Below, piece by piece: positions 12,729-24,647 of a stretch of DNA of 64,000 nucleotides (positions within the stretch are counted from its first letter, which is position 1; the number at the start of each line of letters is the position of its first letter). Location: the NCBI RefSeq assembly GCF_000189635.1, contig NW_002476452.1, positions 186,001-250,000 on the forward strand. The letters run 5' to 3'. The notes below the pieces were generated by a model. That model worked only from the letters and a program-made list of their open reading frames with translations. It was not told where the DNA came from and made no database searches. Source of the DNA: Tetrahymena thermophila SB210. Taxonomy: Eukaryota > Ciliophora > Oligohymenophorea > Hymenostomatida > Tetrahymenidae. Both the position numbers and the translations under genes were made by a program.

Positions 12729-13901
12729 TCATTTAATATATTTACTGAATTCTTATAAATTATCAACAAAGCTATTAAGCATGGAGGGGAAATAATAATT
12801 AGGTAGACCAGACTGAGTTTTTTTATCTACCCAAACCATGCCTTCTCCTCTCAGCTAATCTATTACTAATTTAAATTTGTCTTTATTCCATCCTTTTTAT
12901 TCTTTCATAAGCTACTCACTGACATGACCATACTATGGAATAAAATGAATTATTGATTAAATCATTTTAACAAATAAAAATATTGATTACCTTTTCAGCA
13001 ATTTCAATTACACTATTAAAGTCCCCTGACATAGATAAGTTAGAAGTGCTTACATACTCATTGTTAACTAACTGACAACCACCAAGACAAGTTATTGTTT
13101 TTAAGGCTTCTTAAATGTCTTTCCTTTAAAATAAAAAAGGATTAATTTTTTTAAATTACTAAAAATAGTATTTTGCAGTTTATTAAAATATATTGATTGA
13201 TTGCTTTCTATATTTACTTGGATATCTTTGTTTTATATCTTTTTTCGAATTCATTAATGATGTCAATCAATTTCATCATTCCACCATTCTCATTTCTTTT
13301 ACGGGCTGTAATATCCAAAATCTTCATCTATTTTATTAATTTAATTATAATACTTGTTGCTTATCTATTACTTTTCAATATCAAATTTACTGCTAATTCG
13401 TTGTAGAAATCTCCAAATCCAAGGTTTGAAAATAAGGTTTTTTATGCTATTTGTTTGTTAAAGTAAGAATATAATGCTAAAAACAGTTTAAGAAAATAAT
13501 ATTAAGCTACATATCATAGGATCTATGCCTAAATTTTAGCAGAGCTAATTAAAGTTGTCTCTAAAGTTTGGATCTTTATTGATTTCATTAGCATATTATG
13601 CAGCGTATTTTTGCATATTTTCTTAAAAAACATTATAAATGTCCTTCATCTAAATTAATAATCCATAAAATAAGTTAGTTTATTTAATGACTGCAAGACT
13701 AATCATAAATATTTTTTACTCTTGTAATTTTCTGCTGCATTAACTACTATCCCATCTGCTATCTAGCTTACTATTAGAAACAAATTATATTATAATTGTC
13801 AAACCTAAATTTAAAAGTAATGTTCTAAAGAAACAAAAATATTTTATGCTCATTACTTGCTATTCTAGCTACTTCATCATTGCTTATTTACCGCCATACA
13901 T
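12729..13901 (-). CDS. SNF8: ESCRT-II subunit SNF8/VPS22 (EAP30)
   Basis: Six exons in gene order (13857-13901, 13720-13770, 13511-13649, 13218-13446, 12991-13123, 12729-12932) give exactly 267 codons, 266 aa; human SNF8 is 258 aa. It aligns along its whole length with the family as I remember it: an N-terminal basic/Gln helix, NKDPNFRDNFNQLCQNLGID, FSNLGFGDFYNEL (human GVGDFYYEL), RNENGGMMKLIDII, the LGGCQLVNNEYV strand, and a C-terminal winged helix ending LRGEGMVWVD...GLPNYYFPSM. VPS22 bridges the two VPS25 copies in ESCRT-II, which sorts ubiquitinated cargo into endosomal vesicles. Introns are 58-94 nt, all GT..AG. Start choice: the MYGGKQ exon is the first in-phase Met, and a longer 5' exon cannot be excluded. 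Confidence 0.94.
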
Positions 13902-15528
13902 TTTTATAAGTTAAATAGTAAATGCTAATTTAAAGTTTTTTTCTAAATAAAATTTGATGTTTTATGTGTGATTGATGATGATGTCAAAAAATTATCAAGA
14001 TTTTTATCAAAAATAAATATAATTTCTAATGAATTTGATTAGAGTCTGTTTTCCAAAAAGAATGTTTTTATTGATGCAATCTAGTTAACAAAAAAAAGAG
14101 ATAATAAATTCATAGCAAATGAGATATTTAAACTTAATCAGGTAAAGTGATATGCAAATTAAATATTATTTTTTTAATTTTTTAAGAATTTATTTTAATT
14201 TAAAAAATTTTTAAAATATAATGTCAAGCAAATGGAAAAGTTTTACAGTAATAAGAGTAATGTATGCAAAGTAAATTAAATATCTAAATGGATGATGTAA
14301 AATAAAGATTTGGTTTACTTCATAAATTAATTAATAGCCTTAAAAGCTAAAATAATTTGAAATAATTGCATAAATAAATCTCATGATTTGTGATAAAATT
14401 TCTATGATAAAAATAAAGAGTGATTAATAATTTTAGGCATTAAAAATACTAACAAGTATTTATCTTAATTGCCTCTTTTTACATTACATTTTTAATAATA
14501 GGTGAAAGTTTTTTAGAATTTGTTGCCTTCTGACATCATTTATTTTAAGTGCAACTTCAATTTTAAATAATTCAAAAATTTGACGAAAATTAATTAAATG
14601 ATTGAGAATCATCAATCAATTTTTAAATATTATTTTATTATTTTTATTTTTTAAATTAACAAAAATAATTTTGATATACTTTTGGGTTAACAAACAAATC
14701 AGACATTGTTGAGAAAAAAATATCCAATATACTTTTTATAAAGCATTCAGTTGTAAATGCAGCGAAAATTGATTTAAATTATATTCATAAGTGATTTTGT
14801 TGCTTAATAAATTCTTACAAATCAGTATTCAGCTTTAAAATATTTGATAAAAATATAATCTAAAGTTTGTTAATAAGAATCAAAAATATATCTATTTATG
14901 AATTTTACTCACTCTAATTAAATTAAATTAATTTCTCAAGAATATAATTGATTGATTTATTGATTGATTGAGTAATATTTATCATCAGTCAATTCCTTAA
15001 TTAAATAATTATTTTGATTTGTATTTGTTTATTTATTTATTTATGTATTTGGCTTGCTTATGTGATCTAATTAATTTAATTGTCTTTGGTGCATCATTCT
15101 ATTTCTATTCGTCTTTTCTGATACATTTTATAAATTCATACAAATAAACAAAAGTAGCTAAATCATAAAAGTTAAAAGGTAAAGCAAGTAAGTAAGTAAG
15201 CTAGGACGATAAAAGTAGCCCTAAATACTCAAAATTAAAAAGGCTACTCTTAATTGCCAACATAACGCATATAATTACTCTACTTTACGAATCCAACAGA
15301 GGATAAGAAGACACCTTTTTGGCAAAGAGCGATTCAATCCGCTCCTCTTTTAATTCAATTCAATAAAAGCATCAAGGAATTTAATTCCAAGTATATAAGA
15401 AAAAAGGGTTTATTACTTCAATTTAAAATAGCAAGTAAAAGTATAGCTGAGTTTTTAATTCTCGAGGTAATCAAAAGCAATAAATAAAGGCTTAATAACT
15501 GCAGCTTTAAAATAAATTTCATTGCAAA
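13902..15528. other. Intergenic region with structured segment
   Basis: No protein gene found. About 15210-15350 is less AT-rich than its surroundings and carries several inverted repeats, annotated separately. The rest is A/T tracts and short tetranucleotide repeats. Confidence 0.5.
15214..15350. other. Cluster of inverted repeats, possible structured RNA
   Basis: Three perfect inverted repeats occur within about 130 nt: AGTAGCC/GGCTACT (15214-15220 with 15242-15248), TTGCCAA/TTGGCAA (15254-15260 with 15319-15325) and GAGCG/CGCTC (15327-15331 with 15340-15344). A T-run follows the last one. The segment is clearly richer in G+C than its flanks. It lies 180 nt upstream of the ATG of the giant gene, so it may be a 5' leader or an independent small RNA gene. 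I could not match it to a known RNA family; strand is undetermined. Confidence 0.35.
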
Positions 15529-18500
15529 ATGATATGGTTTGAAGATTTCGAAAGGAAATTTAGTTCTTTATTAGAAGAACATAATAATAGGGTAGTACAG
15601 CAAAATAATCAAAAACAATAAAACCAGGATATTAATAGTATAAATCAAGGATTTAAAGATGAGAGAAATGATTTAGATTCATTTAAAATTGAAGATTAAA
15701 AACAATAAAATGAAATGTATCTTGATAATATTGATTTTTATGAACTTTATGATGACGAGGATTTCAAAAAACTTTTGAAGTAGAATTCTATAATACAATA
15801 TGATTAATTGGCAGTATCAAAGAATCCAATTTTTTGCTTTTTTATAAGAATTTTATAGATTGTGTAACAGAGTATCGAGGAATCACATCATTTAAAAGTA
15901 TGGGGAATTTTAAATAATCTGCTAGATTATATAAATATTGAAAGAAGCGTTTTGGTATATATTCTCATAGGATTTTAGTAGGAAAAAATTGACTTTGATT
16001 TAAGTAAAGCGCTCTAGAGACTCTACCGTATTTTATAAGGAATTAAAGGTTTGAGGCAGCGAGTATTGAAGGATATTGATACTTAAACTTTTTAGAATCG
16101 TAAATATAATTAAAATCCTTCTTTGCACGCTAATGCTTAACTTAGATCTCCAAATAACTTAATGTTAAGCAAGAAAAGTTCTTAAAAAAAATATTCGAAT
16201 TCAAATGTTCAAGAAAATTTTAGTCCACAACAAATTAAGGATAAAATTACAACGAATTCATCTCCAGGCTTTCGTTTAGATCAAACTGGGAGGTGGTAAA
16301 CGCAAAAAGAATAAAATGAAAATCAAAATGATGGTGAAGTAAGAATAAATATGCCAAAAATAGAATAGGAAAATAAATCAAATGAAAAAATGCCTAATCA
16401 GAACTTTTTCAATAATGGTATTAGAACCAAAAAGAAATCATTATTAGTTTATGATACTGCTTTCATCTAGAACGCTATATAAAACGAGAGAAAGAATAGT
16501 TCAGCCTTAAATAGCTAGACTTCCAGTCCAATTTCGCCTATCTCACCTATCTTTACTGAGAGTGAAAAAGAATTCTTAATTGTTAGTTATGAGATATTTT
16601 TTTATACCCACAAATATTCTCAATTCTATTTGTTTGATATTGTAAAACAAGCTGATGAAAATAATCTAAGGAATAAAAACAAGTTAAATTAATTGAAAGA
16701 AGAATAATCTATTATTGAAAGCAACCAAAATGAAAACACAACAAATTTAAATAATTAACAATAGCAAAATGAGAAAATGTTATTATAACAAATATATGAA
16801 GTATCAGCAAGCTATCTGCAAGAACAGTAGCAGCAGTATCTCATTCCAAGATAAAAGATTTCTTCATTAGATTTAGATATGAATGATAGCCAAACTTAAT
16901 CTACATTCACGTAGAAGCTTAGTGATGGATTTAAATCCACACAATCGTATTCAAGTGGATCGTTTTCAATTTCATATCCATTTTAATCTTTCCAATTAAG
17001 TTTAAACAATAACTCCGGAGGGATAGGCAATTCTTATTCAAATAATGAAATTTCTTTGTGCAGCTTTTAGAACGATAATTCTATGGAAAAAAGTCATAAT
17101 ATGCTTTAAGATGAGATAATCAATTAAAGCATTTCGTAAGATAATTAATAGATCAGTAAATCTAATCAAAATATTGCAATAAACAACAACTCTATGCTGG
17201 TTTCTTCCTCTACTCATTTTAACATAAAAAATACTAATTCATTAAAGACAACAAAAAGCTTGGAAAAATAACTAATTGGTTCTGGATCAAACTATCTAAA
17301 ATCACTTAAGCAAGCTTGTAAGGAGTAAGATGACTATGTCAATAGTTATTTAAAGATGCTGTTATACAGGTAAAGGTAAAATATAGTCAAATAAGATGTA
17401 ACTCCTAGAAGTATGCCTCGTCTTTAAGTTAATAATTAGAGAATAATGTTAAGTGCAAAATCTTTAACTTTCGGAGAAGCATCTGCTTCTTTTTAAAATC
17501 AAGATTATAACAATAACAACTCAAGTGAAGAGCCAAATCCCAAATTATAGACAAATAATTTTTCACAAAAACTTAATGAAAACACTAGCTCGTAGGGTTT
17601 TCATAGATAAAAAAGTAGATCGAGTAGCGGAGGCAGTAACTATAATCATCATAATGAAACATTCTAATATGAATCCAATACTTCAATTAATGAGCAAGAT
17701 TTTGAAGAGGAAGATGATTCACCTGAAAGAAATTTTGAAGAACAAAACCAAATTACGCATTCAGATGACCTAGATATTAGCGCTAATAGCTAAATCAGTC
17801 ATCATAGCTTAAAGCAATTTAATGTACATTAGCATCACCACTATAATCATCACAGTCATTTATTTAATCATCATCTTCAACCCCACTCAAGTAAGTCCTT
17901 AAAGCAAATTAAATACAACTTAAACCCCGATTGGACGAGAAGCCTTCCTTAAACATAAATTAAAAAAAAATCTCAAAATTTTGTTTCACTGATGTAAGAA
18001 GTGAAAGAAGAAAGAGAAGATAGCGAACTTTTCAACTCTCTATTATTAGATAGGAAAAAAAGAAGAGAAAAAAACACATCAGCTTAATAAAATTTTTCTG
18101 ATTCTCAAAAATCATTAGAAAAAGATAAATTAGGAATATTTAATTAAAATTCTTTGGATACATAAAAATCTATTACTTTTTTAAGATGTAGCGCATCATC
18201 AACTAAATCTGTTCCAAAAAATGAAATGAAAATATGCAACACAAGTCTTGATTCTGCACCTAATGCAAATCAAAATGGTAGATTTTCATAATCTCCTTCT
18301 TCCAACAACCTAGAAATGCTTTTCCCAAGATTTTCACAAAGTATTTTAGAATATTTTTAATTTAATTAATAAATAAAAAAGATATTTAAAAAAATTAATT
18401 AATTAAAATAAATTAATAATTTTTAAAATAAAAATTTATAGACACACATGAGAGCTTAGTAATCAACGAGCAAGTTGAAATTTAATCAAGAAAAGTTGAA

Positions 18501-20908
18501 AGTGAAGATGATTAGCAAAATGCAGAACCAGAAACAAACAGAAATTCAAATTAAAATGAAACTAATTAAATAAGCTAAGAAAAAGATTAAAATGAAAGTC
18601 CATAAATAAATTAAGAAAATGGCAAGGTTGAAACTCTTCCTTAAATGAGCTAAGAAAAAGTTGTAAGTAAAAACGATATTAATAAATAAAAAGAAAGTTC
18701 TGAAGATGAATCTTGTAGTTCTTCTTCATAGTCTTCGGATTCGTCAGAGTCCTCTAATTCAAACATTTCTTAAAATAAATTTACACCCTAAAAGAAAAAA
18801 TCAAATGAAAAATCAATCAAAAGAGAGAAAAGTTAGACTGCAGACAGCAAAAATAATAAAGAGTAATTATCTGAGAGCATCATCAAATATTAAAATAAAA
18901 TAACCAAATAAACAAAAAAACCTAGAAGCAAATTTAAAAAGAGTAGGTAAGAGAGAAAAGATTCTGAAAACCAAAATTCTGAAAAAAGTAGAAATGATTC
19001 TAACTCAGCTTCATAAAGCAGTGGTAAAATGAATAGAACGTTTGATACAGAAAACTCTTCTTCTGCTGCATCAAGCATTATTAGAGGCAAAAAATCATTT
19101 GATTAAGATTATTAGCTAAATCATAATTTAGATCTCAACTTAGTAAATAATAAAAATTTATAAAGAAGAGGAGGAATATAAGTAAGAACGGCCTTAAAGC
19201 ACCTTACAAAGAGGGGGAAAGAGTTTGATACTTTGGGAGTAGTTAAGCCTAACTTTAACTTAATTAATGAAATAAATTTTAACTATGATTCTCCATAAGA
19301 GAATTCTTTCAACAAAAAAGGCAGCTTTGAAATAAATTAATAATAATCCAGCAAAAATATTACCTTGAATATTCCAAAAACTTTAAACCAAAGCTAATCT
19401 CTGAGCGTAATACCACATATTAACTTCATCAAATCACCTTAAACCAATAAAGAAAGTACAAGCTAATTTAGTTTTATGAACGAAAGTATTTTAGACACTA
19501 AATAGACAATGACTTAGTCCCTAGATAAAAAGACTTACAATAGATAGAGCTCATAAGAAAGTGAATCAAATAAAAGCTAAATTAAATAAAAGAAGAAAAA
19601 TAGTTTCTTTACCAAAATTTTGAAATTTTTCCAAAAAAATGATAGAGATGATTCAAACAAATATAACTCACCCTCATTATCAAAAGAATTAAATTGTGAT
19701 ACAGGATACATCCCACCCAGTATGGATATTACTAAAAATAAATATTTGAAAAGAGGCTTTTAGCTGAATGGAATGACATTTTATAAGATTAAAGATGTTC
19801 TAAGCTATGAAAAGAGCAAAGGAAAAGCAGCACTTAAAAGTAGTTCCATAGACATGGAGCAGAGCTATATTATGAACAACTCAACTATTATGATTAGTCC
19901 TTCAACCACTAAATAAAATTTTAAATACAATTAAACTATTAATAATAACAGTATTTACTTTGCTAACACTGAATAGATCATAAAAAATTCTATATCGAAA
20001 AATAACTCTAAAAGCTAACTTTTGTCACCAATCGTATTTAGTGATCACTTTCAAAGTTAAAATTAATCTGACACTCCACTCTCTAACATTTCTAGTAGCG
20101 CAGTAGAATAGAATTATAATGAGGAAGAGCAATTCGAAAAAGAGTTGTAAGAAATGTTTGAGAGATCTTCTAATCAAGCTGACTATGACTTGTAAGACAG
20201 AAAAAACAATCTCGTAAACCTTTATGGTAAATTAATAACCCAAAAAAATATTTTTAGTAATTTTTATTTATTGTAATTAAATTAGGTAAATCAAGTAACC
20301 TTAGACAGCTAGCTAAGAAATCAAGTCTTAACTATAAAGAACTTAGCATTATAGTTGACGAAGAAATGAGCCACGAAAATAGCTTAGCAAATAGGTTGGC
20401 TCAGAATAATTTGAAAAAAGGATGCAACTTTAAAAAAGAATTGATAAAGAGGGAAATAAACGAAGAATAACTATTTACATATCCCAGAGAATCAGTTAAC
20501 TTTATTACATATTAAAAGGAACAGCTAAGAATTTAAAAAAAAATAAAAATTTAATCTGCAAAAAATTGTTTAGAATATCAACTTATATTTAATCAAACAT
20601 GTAATTGGACTAAACTGAAGTTAAAAGTGAAGAAAGCATTTTAATTATACAGAATCTATCTCTAAAAGAAGTAATTCTATCCTAAAAAGAAAGAACTAAA
20701 AGATTTCTTCTCTTAATAGTAATAATTAATTTACTAAAAGTAAATAATCAAAGATATAGAAAGGGAGTAAGAATAAAAAGACATTGAAAAATAATAATAT
20801 GAAGATTTTGATCCATTCAACTATTTACAATCTTCGAGGCTAAAAATAATACAAAACAGTAGATTAGTAAAACAACTCACAGATGACACTTTTAATAATC
20901 CTTTTTGA
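15529..20908 (+). CDS. Giant Q/N/S-rich protein, 1,739 aa, unknown
   Basis: Three exons (15529-18340, 18442-20226, 20286-20908) join in phase to 1,740 codons ending at TGA. The N-terminal 170 residues contain a plausible helical domain (FCFFIRILQIVQ, VWGILNNLLDYINI, LQRLYRILQGI), and a second hydrophobic island (FLIVSYEIFFYTHKYSQFYL) follows near residue 350. The remainder is mostly Gln, Asn, Ser and Lys, with a His-rich cluster near residue 770 (HQHHHYNHHSHLF) and a Glu/Ser-rich acidic stretch after the first intron. The C-terminus is Lys/Gln-rich and probably helical. No kinase, TM or signal sequence is seen. Intron 1 was placed at a GT at 18341 because its removal keeps a continuous Ser/Glu-rich frame. 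A regulatory or scaffold role is only a guess. Confidence 0.82.
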
Positions 20909-22381
20909 TGAAATGTATTTCAAAAGAACTATTAGATTAGATGAAATGTTAGCCTTTATTCATTTATTTATTTATAAAATACATTAAAATTTTCAATATG
21001 AACTAACATAAACAATTAGATAAATTAACTAAACATTTTCACATATAAAAGATAATAAATAAATATTTAAAATAATTAATATAATCAAATTAATTAATTA
21101 AAACCTTCTCACTAATAGAAGATCAACAAACAATCAATTGTATAAAATTAATTTAATTTCATCTATTTATATATATAAATTGCCTATAATTAGTAAATAT
21201 TCAAAATAATAAAATTAAAATTCTTAAATATGTATGTATTTTAACTGTTTTTGTAAACAAAAATTTAAGTAAAATAATCACTTTAAATTTTTAACTAAAT
21301 TAAAAAAAAATATTTTTGAGTAATAATACAAATTTAAGAATTATGCTTGTGAACACTCAATAAAAATTTAAGAATTAATTAATTATGTGTTTATAAATTA
21401 TTATTAAATAGATATTAAATAAGAATTATTTTTCATGAATTCATTAAAAATATTATATAGATGAACATAATAAAGAAAGTTTATGATTTTTCTGTTAAAT
21501 TTTTAATTAATTTTAGCCTTTTTAATCTCTTAAAATAAAAAAATTATTTTTCGATAAAAATAGGTCTTAGTTAGTGAGGATTTATATTATTTTGAAATAT
21601 GTTTGTTTTGATGTGAGCTTGTAGTGTCCTATTGAACATTCTAAATTAAATGCTGATTAATATTATTAAAAAGTTAAACTTTTCAAGGATTTTTATTTTT
21701 TAATTTTTCTACTTACCTTTTAGATGTTAAAATGATTTAATATTCAAAAAAAGTTGTAAAATTATTTAATAAATTTCCACTTAAATTAAAGGTTTGTTTA
21801 TAATCAATCTTTAGAAAATGTGAAGGATTTTTTTTTTTTTGTAAATGTAGTTTAAAAATATAATATTTTTAAATGTAAATAAAATATAAATAATGTAATA
21901 TTTTATTTTGTTGAAATTATTTTAATATCACAAACAAACAAACAAAAAAATATTAAATTTGACATAGAAATAAAAATATAAAATTTAATAGAATTGATGA
22001 GCATTTATTTATAGATATTAAATATAATTAATCAGATTTTAGTCTTTAATTTATCTGTTTATTTTTTATATAAATTTGGCAGAAAGTATCAATAATAAAT
22101 AAATAATAGTTACACGAAAAATTAATTTTTTAGAGTAAATAAAGTTAATATTAAATTGAAATTTACATTTACATTTCTTATTTTTTCTATTTGAATAAGT
22201 TAAAAATTGTTCTTAGAATTATAGCAGAATAAATTAAAAATAGAAAACTGTCTAATTTTTCATTTTAAAAGTGGATGGATGCTCATGGTTAGATAATATA
22301 TAAAATTTACAAAAATAAACATTTTTATTAAAAAATAAAGATCGAAATTTCATTTTAAAAATAGATTGATTAAATAAATAA
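20909..22381. other. AT-rich intergenic region
   Basis: About 1.5 kb of very AT-rich DNA upstream of the dioxygenase gene, with no ORF of coding character. It probably includes that gene's promoter. Confidence 0.5.
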
Positions 22382-23206
22382 ATGTCATCTTAAAGTAACA
22401 GAATACCAACAGTATTTGTCTCTCATGGCTTAGTAGGATATACTTTGAGCCCTAATTCCACTGTTTATAAAAGTATGCAAGCGTTTTCATAAAATAATAA
22501 TATCTAGAAAAGGGTAAAGACTGTAATTATTGTATCTGCTCATTGGGAGGAATAATCTCTCACAATAAATTTTAATCCAAAACCAAAAATTGAACATGAT
22601 CATCCAAGCAAATGGCTTTATAAGTACAATTTTAATATGGATACAAATATTGAGTTAGCCAAAAAGATTTATCAAAGTATGATCTAAAACAAAATACCTA
22701 CAAAAATGACAGATTAAGGAAATATAGATCATGGAGCATGGGGTGCATTATATACATTATATAGCCTTGATGAATAATAAAAAGCATTTAATTCTAATTC
22801 AAAATACGCTCCATAAATAGTTTAAGTTAGTCTCCACTCAGGAATGGATTCATCTTTACATTTCTAAATTGGAAAAATACTAGAATAATATAGAGATGAA
22901 GAAACTATGATAGTTTGCAGTGGTTCTACTACTCATTCTTTTACATATATGAGTCATCCTAATTATCCTTCATGGTCAAGAGAATGGGAATAAATACTGC
23001 TTAATGTTCTTACAAACAAAGATGAAAAGAAAAGAGTGGAAGATCTCCTTAAATTAAAATAACTTAAAATATACAACTATGTATAAAGCAGTGACGATCA
23101 TTTTATACCAATACTAGTTGCTGCAGGCACTTCTCCTTATCCAGCACAATATATCAATTTAGAAAAAAATTTTGAGTCAATGTGCTCCTGCTATTCATTC
23201 TAATGA
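22382..23206 (+). CDS. DODA-type extradiol dioxygenase (LigB superfamily)
   Basis: A single exon of 275 codons (274 aa), about the length of plant and bacterial 4,5-DOPA dioxygenase-like proteins. Family signatures in order are VFVSHGL near the N-terminus, IVSAHWEE, HDHPSKWLY, DHGAWGAL, QVSLHSGMD and SGSTTHSFTYM. In LigB enzymes the His residues of SHG, the H-D-H block and the DHG motif bind the Fe(II)/Zn centre that cleaves a catechol ring. The true substrate cannot be read from sequence; many eukaryotic members act on DOPA-like catechols or are orphan. No signal peptide, so probably cytosolic. Immediate neighbours give no pathway clue. Confidence 0.9.
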
Positions 23207-24647
23207 ATTATAAATAATTAAATATATAAATCAATTTTGTTTTCAAATAATTTTGATATAGTTCAAAACCAAAAAAACTAAATGTTCTTTTTTTTGTATT
23301 CATAATTATAAAAGTCTTATTTTAAATTTAATTCGACTTTAAATAAGTCTTAAGTTCAGTCTTTCTAATTCATAACATTGATTCTTAATTTGTTTTTTGA
23401 TTTTATTACCAACCATTATTAATTACTTTTAACGTAATCATTTGAAGGAAAAGTAGAATACCATTATTTTTTATCTAGTTTAGCTTATTAAACATCATTT
23501 TGAAAAATATAGTGTACAGACATAAAAATAAAGGTAGATCCAAACATTAAACTGTATAACATCCTGTATATTCTTTAATTGGAGCTCATAATTTATCATA
23601 ATTAATGAATGATAATTTAACTCATTATTAATAAAAATTATTCAGAAAAAATTTTTCTTTCAAAAATTTTTAATTTCTTAAAATGAATAGAGATGAAAAT
23701 TTCTATCAGAGGAATTATTTAATAAATAAATTTAAAAAAATATTAATAATACCGTATTACTTCTATACTTAAATCCAACTCTTTTTTTACTAGCCCAGCC
23801 ATTTAATACTTAAATATCTCCCATTTTCACCCTACCTCGGTTGACCGGTCGGTGGGTCTTATTGAGGGAATATGGTAATATTTATAATTTAAATATACTC
23901 TAGATTAATATGGATAACTAATGATAATAGATTGAAGAAATTAAAAACTTTTTTATTAAAAAAATAAATTTAAAGAATATTAATAAAAAAATAAATAATT
24001 ACTTCTTCTAATTCACCTAAATAATTAATTTATATAATCATTTATTTTTTTTTTCAAAAATATTTAATATCAATTTATGGAAATTTAATTAATTTTTAAG
24101 GCAATAACTTTATATTTAGATCACTGTTTTTTATTACAATTAATTTTTTTAAATTTAGATTTCATTGATTTTCTAATAAAAATCCTTTTTCACTTAAAAA
24201 TGATTATAGTAATAGATAGCCATAAATAAATAGCCGATCTTACAGTCCCATAGTAAATTTAAACAGTCCAAGGTAACCAACCCATCCCAACCAAAAAACA
24301 TTAGTTTTTATTTAATTTCTTAACATTTGAATAATTTTAACAAATATGAGTGTCTTTTTAATAAAAATAAATGGAAGTCCACATTTTAATGATTAAGATA
24401 AAATTAAAAAATTTTTTCCAAAAATAGTTATTACAAACAATACATGAATACATACATAAATACATAAAGAATTCTAATTTTAATTAGAAATACAGTTTTT
24501 TAATTAATTAATTAATTTTGTGAAGTCTTAGATATTAGGATGTTTTTTAATTAGATTATTAAGTAAATTTTATCTTTTTTTTTGAGTTGTTTAAAGAGTA
24601 GTTTTATTTATTTAATTTTAAAGTGCATTTATCTAAATAATCATGAT
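23207..24647. other. Intergenic region with two GC-richer islands
   Basis: Lies between the convergent dioxygenase and Piwi genes. Two short C/G-rich patches stand out at about 23825-23865 (contains the palindrome GACCGGTC) and 24239-24300 (contains GGTAACCAACCCATCCCAACC). No gene or known element is recognised. Confidence 0.45.

Noticed and set aside
24239-24300. Possible chromosome breakage sequence (Tetrahymena CBS)
   Set aside because: GGTAACCAACCCATCC only loosely resembles the 15-bp CBS (TAAACCAACCTCTTT as I recall it); several core bases differ, no telomeric repeats are nearby and the chromosome clearly continues.
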